Made by a program: the position numbers and the translations under genes. This document shows positions 16,225-23,013 of a stretch of 27,533 nt of DNA, piece after piece. The stretch is taken from positions 1 to 27,533 of the forward strand of contig JAEYPY010000244.1 in the NCBI GenBank assembly GCA_023410295.1, given 5' to 3'. This DNA comes from Pseudomonadota bacterium (lineage in GTDB: Bacteria > Pseudomonadota > Alphaproteobacteria > Caulobacterales > Aquidulcibacteraceae). Every line of letters starts with the position of its first letter. The stretch's first letter is position 1. The notes below the pieces were generated by a model. That model saw only the letters and a list, made by a program, of their open reading frames with translations. It was not told where the DNA came from and made no database searches.

Positions 16225-18008
16225 TGAATCGGTTCTTCCAACAGGAGTTGACGGGCAAGGCGCGCTGGCGGCGAGCCGAACGAGAGCACGCCGTCGTGGT
16301 AACGCTTCAGATTGAACGCCGGCCCCCAAGCCAGCTCTGCTGCAGCACGGGTCTCCAGGTGTTCCTGGAAGCCCACGAAATAGGTGGAAAGCTGGGTGAA
16401 GGAGAGCTGCGCACGCCGCCATTTGCCGGCCGCTTCGCGCTCTTCCTGGAAGGCTGTTTCGGTGAGGAGACGCATCATCTCGTCACGGCTCATGCCATCG
16501 ACGTGGATGGCCTGATCGATGATCGAGTTGGTGATGGTACGGAGCTGCACCTTGAGCTGGGTCAAACGGTAGAGCGGATCGTCGGCGCGGAAGCCTTCCT
16601 CGACCATCATCTCTTCGGCGTAGACGGCCCAGCCTTCGACGAACGAACCCGAGCCCAGCACCGCGCGCAGCGTCGAGGGATAGCGGTTGGAGTGCCATAT
16701 CTGCACGTAGTGGCCGGGCATGGCTTCGTGCACGGCGATGTCGAGCGTGCCGCGATTGTTATACTCGCGCAGGAACGAGGCTGTCTGCTCTTCTGTCCAA
16801 TCGTCCGGGATCGGCGAGACCGCATAGAAGGTTTCGAGATTGCGCTCGAGCGGTCCGGGACTATCGCAATAAGCGACGGCGAAGCCGCGCTGGAATTCCG
16901 GCATCAGGATCACGCGCACCGGGCCTTCCGGTAGCGTGATGAGATCGCGGGCGATGACGAACTGGCGCGCCTCCTCGGTGGCGTTGGTTGCGGTTTCGAC
17001 CAGTTGATCGCGCGCGGGCCGATCAGCGGCGGCAAGATCCATCGCGGCGCGGATAACGGCTTGTTGCTGCGCCGGCGTTGGATTGTCCGGCGCCTCAGGC
17101 GCGCCGGCGCGGCCGGCAAGCGCCTGCTTCGCGACGCGATACATTTCCGCGCGCACGCTCTCGACCGCTGCATCGGCGCGGCGGCGGATATCGGCGCGGG
17201 TAAGATCGCTTTGCAGCGTGTAGCGCAGCTGGGTGTCGAACACCTCCGCGCCGACGCGGAAATCGGCTTGGGCGGCGGGGACGAGCGTTGATTCAATCCA
17301 CGCTTGGTGTTCGTCGACAGCGTCGTTGAAGGTGGCGATGGCTGCTTCAAGGCGCGCGCGCTTGTCGGCGTCGAGCGCGTTTTTGTGCGGCTCGATCATA
17401 TCGGTGACGATGCTTTTAAGGCCGGGGTTTTGCTGAGCGTAGGTCTCGGCATGGGGCGCTGGGATGCGCGCGAGCTGCAGTTCGGTGCGTGCCTGGGCAA
17501 GCAATTGCGGCAGCTGTTCCATACGCGCGGTGGCTGCTTCCAGGCGCTGCGGCAGCGGCGCGAACTCGCGCGCCATCAAACCGTAGATCGCCCCGCCCGC
17601 GAGCGATTGATACCCGAGCGGATTCCAGGCCCAGCTCTGCAGCGTCTCGGTGCGCCAGATCTCGCCGCGCAGCGCGTTCTCCAGCATCGCGGCATCGACT
17701 TGATTGGGGCGCGAGAGCGCGGCGCGGTCGATGCGTTCCAGCGCGCCCAGGGTTTCGCGCGCAAACGCGAGGCTCGCCGCACGGCCGGCGGCGCTGACAT
17801 CATCGATGCGCATGTCGAAGCGGTGATCGCCAATCGTGGTCGCCGAAATCGGCGAGAGTTCCATCGAGCGGTCGAGGTAACGCGCGGCGAGCGTTTCGAA
17901 GGCAAGATCGGCGCTCGTCGTCGCCGGCGTGGACGCGCACCCGCTCATGAGCGGGACGAGCGCAGTTGACCCGAGTGCGAGGACGACCCGGCGGCGCGTT
18001 GTGGTCAT
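16221..18008 (-). CDS. DUF885 family lipoprotein, putative zinc peptidase
   Basis: This 595-residue DUF885 protein has an N-terminal signal with TTRRRVV (a possible Tat motif) and a lipobox ending at Cys24 (LVPLMSGC), so it is a predicted lipoprotein. The mature chain is largely helical. A gluzincin-like metal site is visible: His427-Glu428 and His433 in VHEAMPGHYVQ, with a candidate third ligand Glu458 in FVEGWAVYAEE. Family members are thought to be metallo-carboxypeptidases or dipeptidases, but few have been tested. I prefer the ATG at 18008, which starts directly at the signal; 18 more residues from 18062 are not signal-like. A GGGAG lies 12 nt upstream. As first gene of the leucine catabolism operon it may supply amino acids. 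Confidence 0.86.
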   Translation of the reverse strand: MTTTRRRVVLALGSTALVPLMSGCASTPATTSADLAFETLAARYLDRSMELSPISATTIGDHRFDMRIDDVSAAGRAASLAFARETLGALERIDRAALSRPNQVDAAMLENALRGEIWRTETLQSWAWNPLGYQSLAGGAIYGLMAREFAPLPQRLEAATARMEQLPQLLAQARTELQLARIPAPHAETYAQQNPGLKSIVTDMIEPHKNALDADKRARLEAAIATFNDAVDEHQAWIESTLVPAAQADFRVGAEVFDTQLRYTLQSDLTRADIRRRADAAVESVRAEMYRVAKQALAGRAGAPEAPDNPTPAQQQAVIRAAMDLAAADRPARDQLVETATNATEEARQFVIARDLITLPEGPVRVILMPEFQRGFAVAYCDSPGPLERNLETFYAVSPIPDDWTEEQTASFLREYNNRGTLDIAVHEAMPGHYVQIWHSNRYPSTLRAVLGSGSFVEGWAVYAEEMMVEEGFRADDPLYRLTQLKVQLRTITNSIIDQAIHVDGMSRDEMMRLLTETAFQEEREAAGKWRRAQLSFTQLSTYFVGFQEHLETRAAAELAWGPAFNLKRYHDGVLSFGSPPARLARQLLLEEPIQ

Positions 18009-18060
18009 GAGGACGCTTCGCTCCCAAGGCCCCGGTGGCCGGATGCCTGTTTTGCGCGGC

Positions 18061-18088
18061 AAAATACTCAGGCGCGGCTTTTCTGCAA
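18061..18088 (-). promoter_or_regulatory. Candidate promoter of the DUF885-leucine dehydrogenase-BCKDH operon
   Basis: On the minus strand TTGCAG (18083-18088) and TATTTT (18061-18066) are separated by 16 bp, each matching four of six sigma-70 consensus bases. It would give a leader of about 45 nt before the DUF885 start at 18008. The rest of the 213-bp gap (18009-18221) has a GTCCC-GATCA-GGGAC repeat at 18196-18210 downstream of the glycosidase gene, without a U-tract. The assignment is by eye only. Confidence 0.3.
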
Positions 18089-18221
18089 GATAAGCCGGAA
18101 AGCGGGCATGACATTACCGCGCCGGTGCTCCGAAAGGGCACGTTTATGCTGCACTGCGATATGGAGGGCGGGTCGCGGGCTAGCGTCTGCCCTCTGTCCC
18201 GATCAGGGACGCGCTGGCGAG

Positions 18222-19469
18222 CTAATGAATCTCTTCACTGGCGGCCAGGGACTCGAAGGAAGTCTGCCCATCAATGTCTTTTAAGGGGACGCTGAGGCAG
18301 ACGCTTTGCGTCGGCAGAACGTCACGCCAATCGGCGATGAGGCGCTTGTAGGACTTCCCCACGGGGCGGATTTTCCGGTCGAGATCGAAGAGGCCGACGG
18401 GGTGGATGCGGTCGTTCTTTTCGCGCAGCGCGGTGTCCCAATCGGTCTGGGCGGTCAGCGAGTACCAGGTGAAACCGACCGTCGGCACGCCATCATTGCG
18501 CACGCGCAGGACGTTGGCCCATTGCTTCCAGAGCCAGTTCACCGCCTCGTCGCCGTTTGGACCTTCGACGAGGTTGGTCTCGGTGTGCATCACCGGCAGG
18601 TGATAGCGGCTATGATACTGGCGCGTGATTTCGCTGTAGCCGAAAATCTCGCCAGAGGCGCTGTGCCGGCCATCGGCTGAAACGCGGTGCTCATTGGTCC
18701 AGTAGTAATCGTTGCCGAGGATGCAGTGGTGGCGCATCGAGTTCTGCAGGAAGAAATGGTACTCATCGCGCGTCAGGCCATTGTCCATCAGGTACTCGTA
18801 CATGGTGGAGTCGACGCGGTGGCCGTAATTGAGATCGAGCGACAAGAAGCGCTTTGAGTTCTCGATCTCCGCCGGCTTGATCGCGGCCGGACATTCGGCG
18901 TGGAAGTATTCCGACGATTCACTCTGGATGAAGATCGCGTCCTTGCGCACGGCTATGATGGCGCGCATGGCGAGCACGTTGGCTTTGACGATGTGCTTCA
19001 GCGCTGTGACGAAGGTGCGGTCCGTCGTCCCCTGCTCATTCCACCAGCCGAACATGCCGGAGAATTGTGCGCAGATGAACATCTCGTTGACCGGGGTGTA
19101 CATCTGCACCCATGGGAAGCGCTCGGCGAATGCACGTGCGTAGGTCGCGAAGTGATTTGGGAAGTCCGGGTTCTGGAAATCGCCGATCCAATCCGGCACG
19201 CCGAAATGGCAGAGATCGACGATCGGAATGATGCGCCGCCGCTTCAATTCGGCGAAGGTCAGGTCAGCGAACTCCCAATTGTATTCGCCCGGCCCGACGA
19301 GAGTCGTGTGCAGCGGCGGCCCGTAACGCAGGAAGCGCAGGCCGAGTTCTTCGACGCAGTCGAAATCTTCGCGGAAATATTTGTAATGCCCGCACGACTC
19401 CATCTGGTCGACGCGCAAACGGCCATTATCGATCTTCGGGATCGAGTTCTCGATCCCCGTCGCGAACAT
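18222..19469 (-). CDS. GH1-like glycosidase (clan GH-A)
   Basis: The 415-residue TIM-barrel protein is related to family 1 glycosidases. Glu129 in MYTPVNEMF matches the acid/base glutamate, and Glu297 in PVMHTETN matches the nucleophile. FLRYGPPLHTTLVGPGEYNW and PIVDLCHFGVPDWIGDFQNP are the barrel strands before the acid/base. It has no signal peptide, so it should be cytoplasmic. It is somewhat shorter than typical GH1 enzymes, and the substrate cannot be read. The first ATG (19469) is poorly placed for translation: the only strong Shine-Dalgarno (GGAGG, 19488-19492) is 18 nt away but 6 nt from an in-frame ATT at 19481, which would add MTPF. A stop lies just upstream in frame, so no ATG/GTG/TTG alternative exists. 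Confidence 0.8.
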   Translation of the reverse strand: MFATGIENSIPKIDNGRLRVDQMESCGHYKYFREDFDCVEELGLRFLRYGPPLHTTLVGPGEYNWEFADLTFAELKRRRIIPIVDLCHFGVPDWIGDFQNPDFPNHFATYARAFAERFPWVQMYTPVNEMFICAQFSGMFGWWNEQGTTDRTFVTALKHIVKANVLAMRAIIAVRKDAIFIQSESSEYFHAECPAAIKPAEIENSKRFLSLDLNYGHRVDSTMYEYLMDNGLTRDEYHFFLQNSMRHHCILGNDYYWTNEHRVSADGRHSASGEIFGYSEITRQYHSRYHLPVMHTETNLVEGPNGDEAVNWLWKQWANVLRVRNDGVPTVGFTWYSLTAQTDWDTALREKNDRIHPVGLFDLDRKIRPVGKSYKRLIADWRDVLPTQSVCLSVPLKDIDGQTSFESLAASEEIH

Positions 19470-19487
19470 AAAGGGAGTAATGGGGCA

Positions 19488-19492
19488 CCTCC
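19488..19492 (-). promoter_or_regulatory. Shine-Dalgarno pointing to an ATT start for the glycosidase gene
   Basis: The minus strand reads GGAGG here, followed by a 6-nt spacer and then ATT (19481-19479) in frame with the glycosidase. The annotated ATG at 19469 is 18 nt from it. An in-frame TAG lies just upstream of the GGAGG. This site decides between a rare AUU start and a poorly placed AUG. Confidence 0.45.
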
Positions 19493-19548
19493 GCTAGGCC
19501 AACGAGCAAAGCCCGATTTGGTTCGCGGAGAGCCGAGGTCAATCCGCC

Positions 19549-19764
19549 TTATTCGGCGACGCGGCGGCAGCGCTTTAGCGGCGCCAGCGTATCCTGACCA
19601 TTTTGTAGGTTGCGCACCCACACTTTATCGCCGCTGATGGCGATGACGCTGTACTGTGGAGACTTGTTGGCGCCCATCTGAATGATGTCGCCTACATGAA
19701 TCTCGTCTGCGCTGTCGTGATCGTGTTCTATCTGGAACACGTCCGCATAACTAATGGCGCCCAT
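19549..19764 (-). CDS. Small hypothetical protein (71 residues)
   Basis: This is a small acidic-to-basic protein without signal peptide or membrane segment: an acidic stretch (EHDHDSADE, about 13-21), then beta-rich segments (HVGDIIQMG, YSVIAISGDKVWVRNL) and a basic end (PLKRCRRVAE). The pattern of short strands could be an SH3-like barrel, but no family is recognised. The start at 19764 is well supported by GGAGGAG with a 5-nt spacer; the frame extends to 19875 but has no second ribosome site. It lies 79 bp upstream of the glycosidase gene in the same direction and is divergent from the sugar-acid operon. Confidence 0.65.
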   Translation of the reverse strand: MGAISYADVFQIEHDHDSADEIHVGDIIQMGANKSPQYSVIAISGDKVWVRNLQNGQDTLAPLKRCRRVAE

Positions 19765-19889
19765 AACGGCTCCTCCGCCCTTCGCTAAAATAACATATGC
19801 GGAGTCTTCGAAGCGATGGAACGGGTTTCGTGCAGAAGCGTTGTCGTCTCTTGCATCATGGAACCTTGATGCCACAGGGGCGGTAATCG

Positions 19890-21614
19890 TTGGCCGACAA
19901 CAAGCCCAAACGTCGTAGTTCGAAAGCCTATGGCAAGCTCGATCGCGACGGATTCATCCATCGCTCATGGATGAGAAATCAGGGGTTGCCGGACGATGTG
20001 TTCGATGGCCGGCCGATCATTGGCATCTGCAACACCTGGTCAGAGCTGGCGCCGTGCCATGTTCATTTGCGGGAACTTGCCGAGCACGTGAAGCGGGGCG
20101 TCTGGGAAGCGGGCGGGCTGCCGCTCGAGTTCCCGGCGATGGCGCTGGGCGAAACGCAGGTACGGCCTACCGCCATGCTGTTCCGCAATCTGCTCGCCAT
20201 GGAGGTGGAAGAGAGCATCCGCGCCAACCCGATCGACGGCGTCGTGCTCCTCGGCGGCTGCGATAAGACCACGCCCGGCCAGCTCATGGGCGCCGCCAGC
20301 GTCGATCTGCCGACCATGGTGGTCTCCGCCGGGCCGATGCTGAACGGCCGCTTCAAGGGCAAGGCGATCGGCTCGGGCACGGACGTGTGGCGCTTCTCGG
20401 AAGACGTGCGCGCCGGTGTGATGCCGATGAAGGATTTCCTCGAGGCGGAATCCGGCATGTCGCGCTCGGCCGGCACCTGCATGACCATGGGCACCGCCTC
20501 GACCATGGCCAGCATTGTCGAAGCCATGGGACTCTGCTTGCCGAACAATGCGGCGCTGCCGGCCGTGGACGCGCGGCGGCGCACGCTGGCGCATCTGACC
20601 GGCAGGCGCATCGTGCAGATGGTGAAGGACGACGTCCGGCTCTCACAGATCGCCACGCGCGCGGCGTTCGAGAATGGCATTCTCGCGCACGCCGCTGTCG
20701 GCGGCTCGACCAATGCGGTGGTGCATTTACTCGCGCTCGCGGGACGGCTCGGCGTGCCGCTAAAGCTGGATGATTTCGACCGCATTGGCCGCGAGACGCC
20801 GCTGCTGGTGAACCTAATGCCGTCCGGCCGCTACCTGATGGAGGAGTTCTGCTACGCCGGCGGTGTGCCTGCGGTCCTGCGTGCACTGCGACCATCGCTC
20901 AATCGCGATGCGATGACGGTGAGCGGACAAACGGTTGGCGCAATCGCTGACGAGGCCGAATGCTATGATCCGGAGATCATCTCCGATCTCGATCGCCCGT
21001 TCGGTCCATCATCGGGTGTTTGGGTGCTGCGCGGCAATCTTGCGCCGCTGGGCGCGATCATCAAACCGAGCGCGGCGACGCCGGCGCTGCTGCGCCACGA
21101 AGGCCGCGCGGTCGTGTTCGAGGACATCGAGGATTACAAAACGCGGCTCGACGATCCCGCTCTGCCGGTCGACGAAAATTCGATCATGGTGCTGAAAGCG
21201 TGTGGGCCGCGCGGCTATCCGGGCATGCCGGAAGTCGGCAACATGGCGTTGCCAGGCAAGCTGTTGGCGCGCGGCGTGCGCGATCTGGTGCGCATCTCAG
21301 ACGCGCGCATGAGCGGGACGGCGTACGGGACGGTGATCCTGCACGTGTCGCCGGAGTCGGAGGCGGGCGGGCCGCTTGGCTTGGTGCAGACCGGCGATGT
21401 GATCCGCTTCGACGGTCCGGAGCGGCGGCTCGATCTTCTGGTCGATGAACGCGAACTGGAACGGCGGCGCGCGGCGTGGCGGCCGACGCAAGCGTATGCA
21501 ACGCGTGGCTGGGCCAAGCTCTATGTCGATACCGTGCAGCAGGCCGATCAAGGCTGCGATCTCGATTTCCTCGTCGGCTCGAGCGGCGATGAAGTGAACA
21601 GGGAGTCGCATTGA
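19890..21614 (+). CDS. IlvD/Edd family sugar-acid dehydratase
   Basis: This iron-sulfur dehydratase converts an aldonic acid to its 2-keto-3-deoxy derivative. The 574 residues resemble the L-arabinonate/D-xylonate/galactonate dehydratase branch more than biosynthetic IlvD. Cys56 (SELAPC), Cys124 (GGCDKTTP) and Cys197 (SAGTCMTMG) are the expected [2Fe-2S] ligands; Lys126 lies in the Mg site and Ser474 (SDARMSG) matches the catalytic serine. DRDGFIHRSWMRNQG and GTDVWRFSEDVRAG are typical of this branch. It starts with TTG at 19890, with AGGGG 9 nt upstream; the first ATG is 27 codons in and would remove conserved sequence. The stop overlaps the next start (TTGA). The substrate is unproven. Confidence 0.9.
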   Translation: MADNKPKRRSSKAYGKLDRDGFIHRSWMRNQGLPDDVFDGRPIIGICNTWSELAPCHVHLRELAEHVKRGVWEAGGLPLEFPAMALGETQVRPTAMLFRNLLAMEVEESIRANPIDGVVLLGGCDKTTPGQLMGAASVDLPTMVVSAGPMLNGRFKGKAIGSGTDVWRFSEDVRAGVMPMKDFLEAESGMSRSAGTCMTMGTASTMASIVEAMGLCLPNNAALPAVDARRRTLAHLTGRRIVQMVKDDVRLSQIATRAAFENGILAHAAVGGSTNAVVHLLALAGRLGVPLKLDDFDRIGRETPLLVNLMPSGRYLMEEFCYAGGVPAVLRALRPSLNRDAMTVSGQTVGAIADEAECYDPEIISDLDRPFGPSSGVWVLRGNLAPLGAIIKPSAATPALLRHEGRAVVFEDIEDYKTRLDDPALPVDENSIMVLKACGPRGYPGMPEVGNMALPGKLLARGVRDLVRISDARMSGTAYGTVILHVSPESEAGGPLGLVQTGDVIRFDGPERRLDLLVDERELERRRAAWRPTQAYATRGWAKLYVDTVQQADQGCDLDFLVGSSGDEVNRESH

Positions 21615-22354
21615 GCGCGCGCTATCCCGATCTCGAAGGCCGGGTCGTGTTCATCACCGGCGGCGCCAGCGGCATCGGCGCGGCTTTCGTCGAAGCCTTT
21701 ACGGCGCAAGGTGCGCGCGTGGCGTTCGTCGATATCGCCGCCGCCGAAGGCGAAGCGCTGGCGCGAGAGACAGGCGCTAGGATTACGCTCTGCGATGTGA
21801 CGCGCGCGGCAGATCTTGAGTACGCGGTCGATGACGCCGCGGCGCACTTCGGCGCGCTTGATGTGCTGATCAACAACGTCGCCAATGATACGCGGCACGA
21901 GGCCGCCGATCTGACGCCAGCGGCTTGGCGCGCAAACCTTGCCGTCAATCTCGACCCCGTCGTTATCGCCTCGCGCGCGGCCTATCGCATCATGCAGCCG
22001 GTGCAGCGCGGCGCGATCATCAACCTATCCTCGATCAACGCCCTGCTCGCTCCAGCGAACATGGCCGCGTACGTCGCCGCGAAAGCGGCGATCAACGCGC
22101 TGACAAAGTCGCTCGCGCGCGAATGGGGCGCGGCAAACATTCGCGTCAACGCGATCTCGCCGGGCTGGGTGGTCACCGAACGCCAGCTTGAATTGTGGCT
22201 GACGCCGGAGGCCGAGGCGGCGTGGATGCAGCAGGTCGCGCTGCAGCGCCGCATCATGCCTGTCGACATCGCCGATCTCGCCCTATTTCTCGCATCAGAC
22301 GCCGCGGCCCTCATCACGGGCCAGAACATAGTCATAGACGGAGGCCGCACGTGA
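21611..22354 (+). CDS. SDR family sugar dehydrogenase (XylB/galactose dehydrogenase-like)
   Basis: This 247-residue short-chain dehydrogenase probably oxidises an aldose at C1 to the lactone. TGGASGIG (about 16-23) is the dinucleotide loop, Asp41 at the end of strand 2 favours NAD, VLINNVANDTRH is the NNAG-like motif (here NNVA), and Ser140 or Ser141, Tyr154 and Lys158 (YVAAK) complete the active site. The NDTRHEAADLTP stretch and the C-terminal GQNIVIDGG recall Caulobacter xylose dehydrogenase XylB. The start is TTG, overlapping the dehydratase stop as TTGA, with GGGAG 6 nt before it. No lactonase gene is present; the lactone may hydrolyse spontaneously or by an enzyme elsewhere. Confidence 0.87.
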   Translation: MSARYPDLEGRVVFITGGASGIGAAFVEAFTAQGARVAFVDIAAAEGEALARETGARITLCDVTRAADLEYAVDDAAAHFGALDVLINNVANDTRHEAADLTPAAWRANLAVNLDPVVIASRAAYRIMQPVQRGAIINLSSINALLAPANMAAYVAAKAAINALTKSLAREWGAANIRVNAISPGWVVTERQLELWLTPEAEAAWMQQVALQRRIMPVDIADLALFLASDAAALITGQNIVIDGGRT

Positions 22355-23013
22355 CACGCTTCGCCCTAAGAGAGCCGGAATCCCTGACGAAGCGCCTGGA
22401 TGACGCTCTCCGCGAAACCCCGATTATCGCCATTCTGCGCGGCGTCCGGCCCGAGGAGATTTTTGATATCGCCAGCGAATTGGTGGACGCTGGCATTCGC
22501 GTCATCGAGGTGCCGCTGAATTCGCCCGATCCGCTGTCTTCGATCGCAGAACTGGCGCAAGAGTTCCACCGAGACGCGGTGATTGGCGCGGGCACTGTGG
22601 TGCTGGCCGAAGACGTGCAGCGCGTCGCCGGCGCAGGCGGCCAGATCGTGGTGGCGCCGAATGCGGACGCAAACATTATCTCTCGCGCGCTCTCGCTCGG
22701 TCTGGTCCCAATCCCCGGCTTCTTCTCACCGAGCGAAGCTTATGTTGCCATCAATGCGGGCGCGACGCGGCTGAAGCTCTTCCCAGCGAACACGGCCGGC
22801 CCACAGCATCTTTCGGCGCTGCGCGCAACGATCCCGGCGGAGATTCAGGTCTATGCCGTAGGCGGCGTGAAGCCATCGGAGTTTTACGCGTGGCGCGCCG
22901 CGGGCGCTTATGCACTGGGTCTCGGCGCCGAGCTCTACAAGCCGGGGCAGTCTGTGAAAGACACCGCCGACCGCGCGCGCATGGCGGTCAAGGCCTGCAA
23001 GATGTCGGCCTGA
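22351..23013 (+). CDS. dgoA: 2-keto-3-deoxy-6-phosphogalactonate (KDPG/KDPGal) aldolase
   Basis: This class I aldolase splits a 2-keto-3-deoxy-6-phospho-aldonate into pyruvate and glyceraldehyde 3-phosphate. The 220 residues have the DgoA-like start TPIIAILRGVRPEE (Arg30), Glu53 in IRVIEVPLN, the GAGTV loop, and Schiff-base Lys142 in RLKLFPAN. The ILRGVRPEE form is more like DgoA than Eda, which favours phosphogalactonate, but this is not decisive. The start is GTG, overlapping the dehydrogenase stop as GTGA, with GGAGG 7 nt before it. The kinase (DgoK/KdgK) and lactonase that complete the route are not in the window. The stop abuts the convergent gene's stop in TGATCA. Confidence 0.88.
   Translation: MTRFALREPESLTKRLDDALRETPIIAILRGVRPEEIFDIASELVDAGIRVIEVPLNSPDPLSSIAELAQEFHRDAVIGAGTVVLAEDVQRVAGAGGQIVVAPNADANIISRALSLGLVPIPGFFSPSEAYVAINAGATRLKLFPANTAGPQHLSALRATIPAEIQVYAVGGVKPSEFYAWRAAGAYALGLGAELYKPGQSVKDTADRARMAVKACKMSA

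Noticed and set aside
16225..16422. Upstream extension of leucine dehydrogenase from 16422
   Set aside because: The added residues overlap the DUF885 3' end and have no dehydrogenase similarity; the ATGA overlap at 16224 explains the start.
18009..18062. An 18-residue N-terminal extension of the DUF885 protein
   Set aside because: The extension would place the lipoprotein signal internally; the ATG at 18008 starts directly at the signal peptide.
18196..18210. GTCCC-GATCA-GGGAC as a terminator of the GH1-like gene
   Set aside because: The stem is only 5 bp and no U-tract follows on the minus strand.
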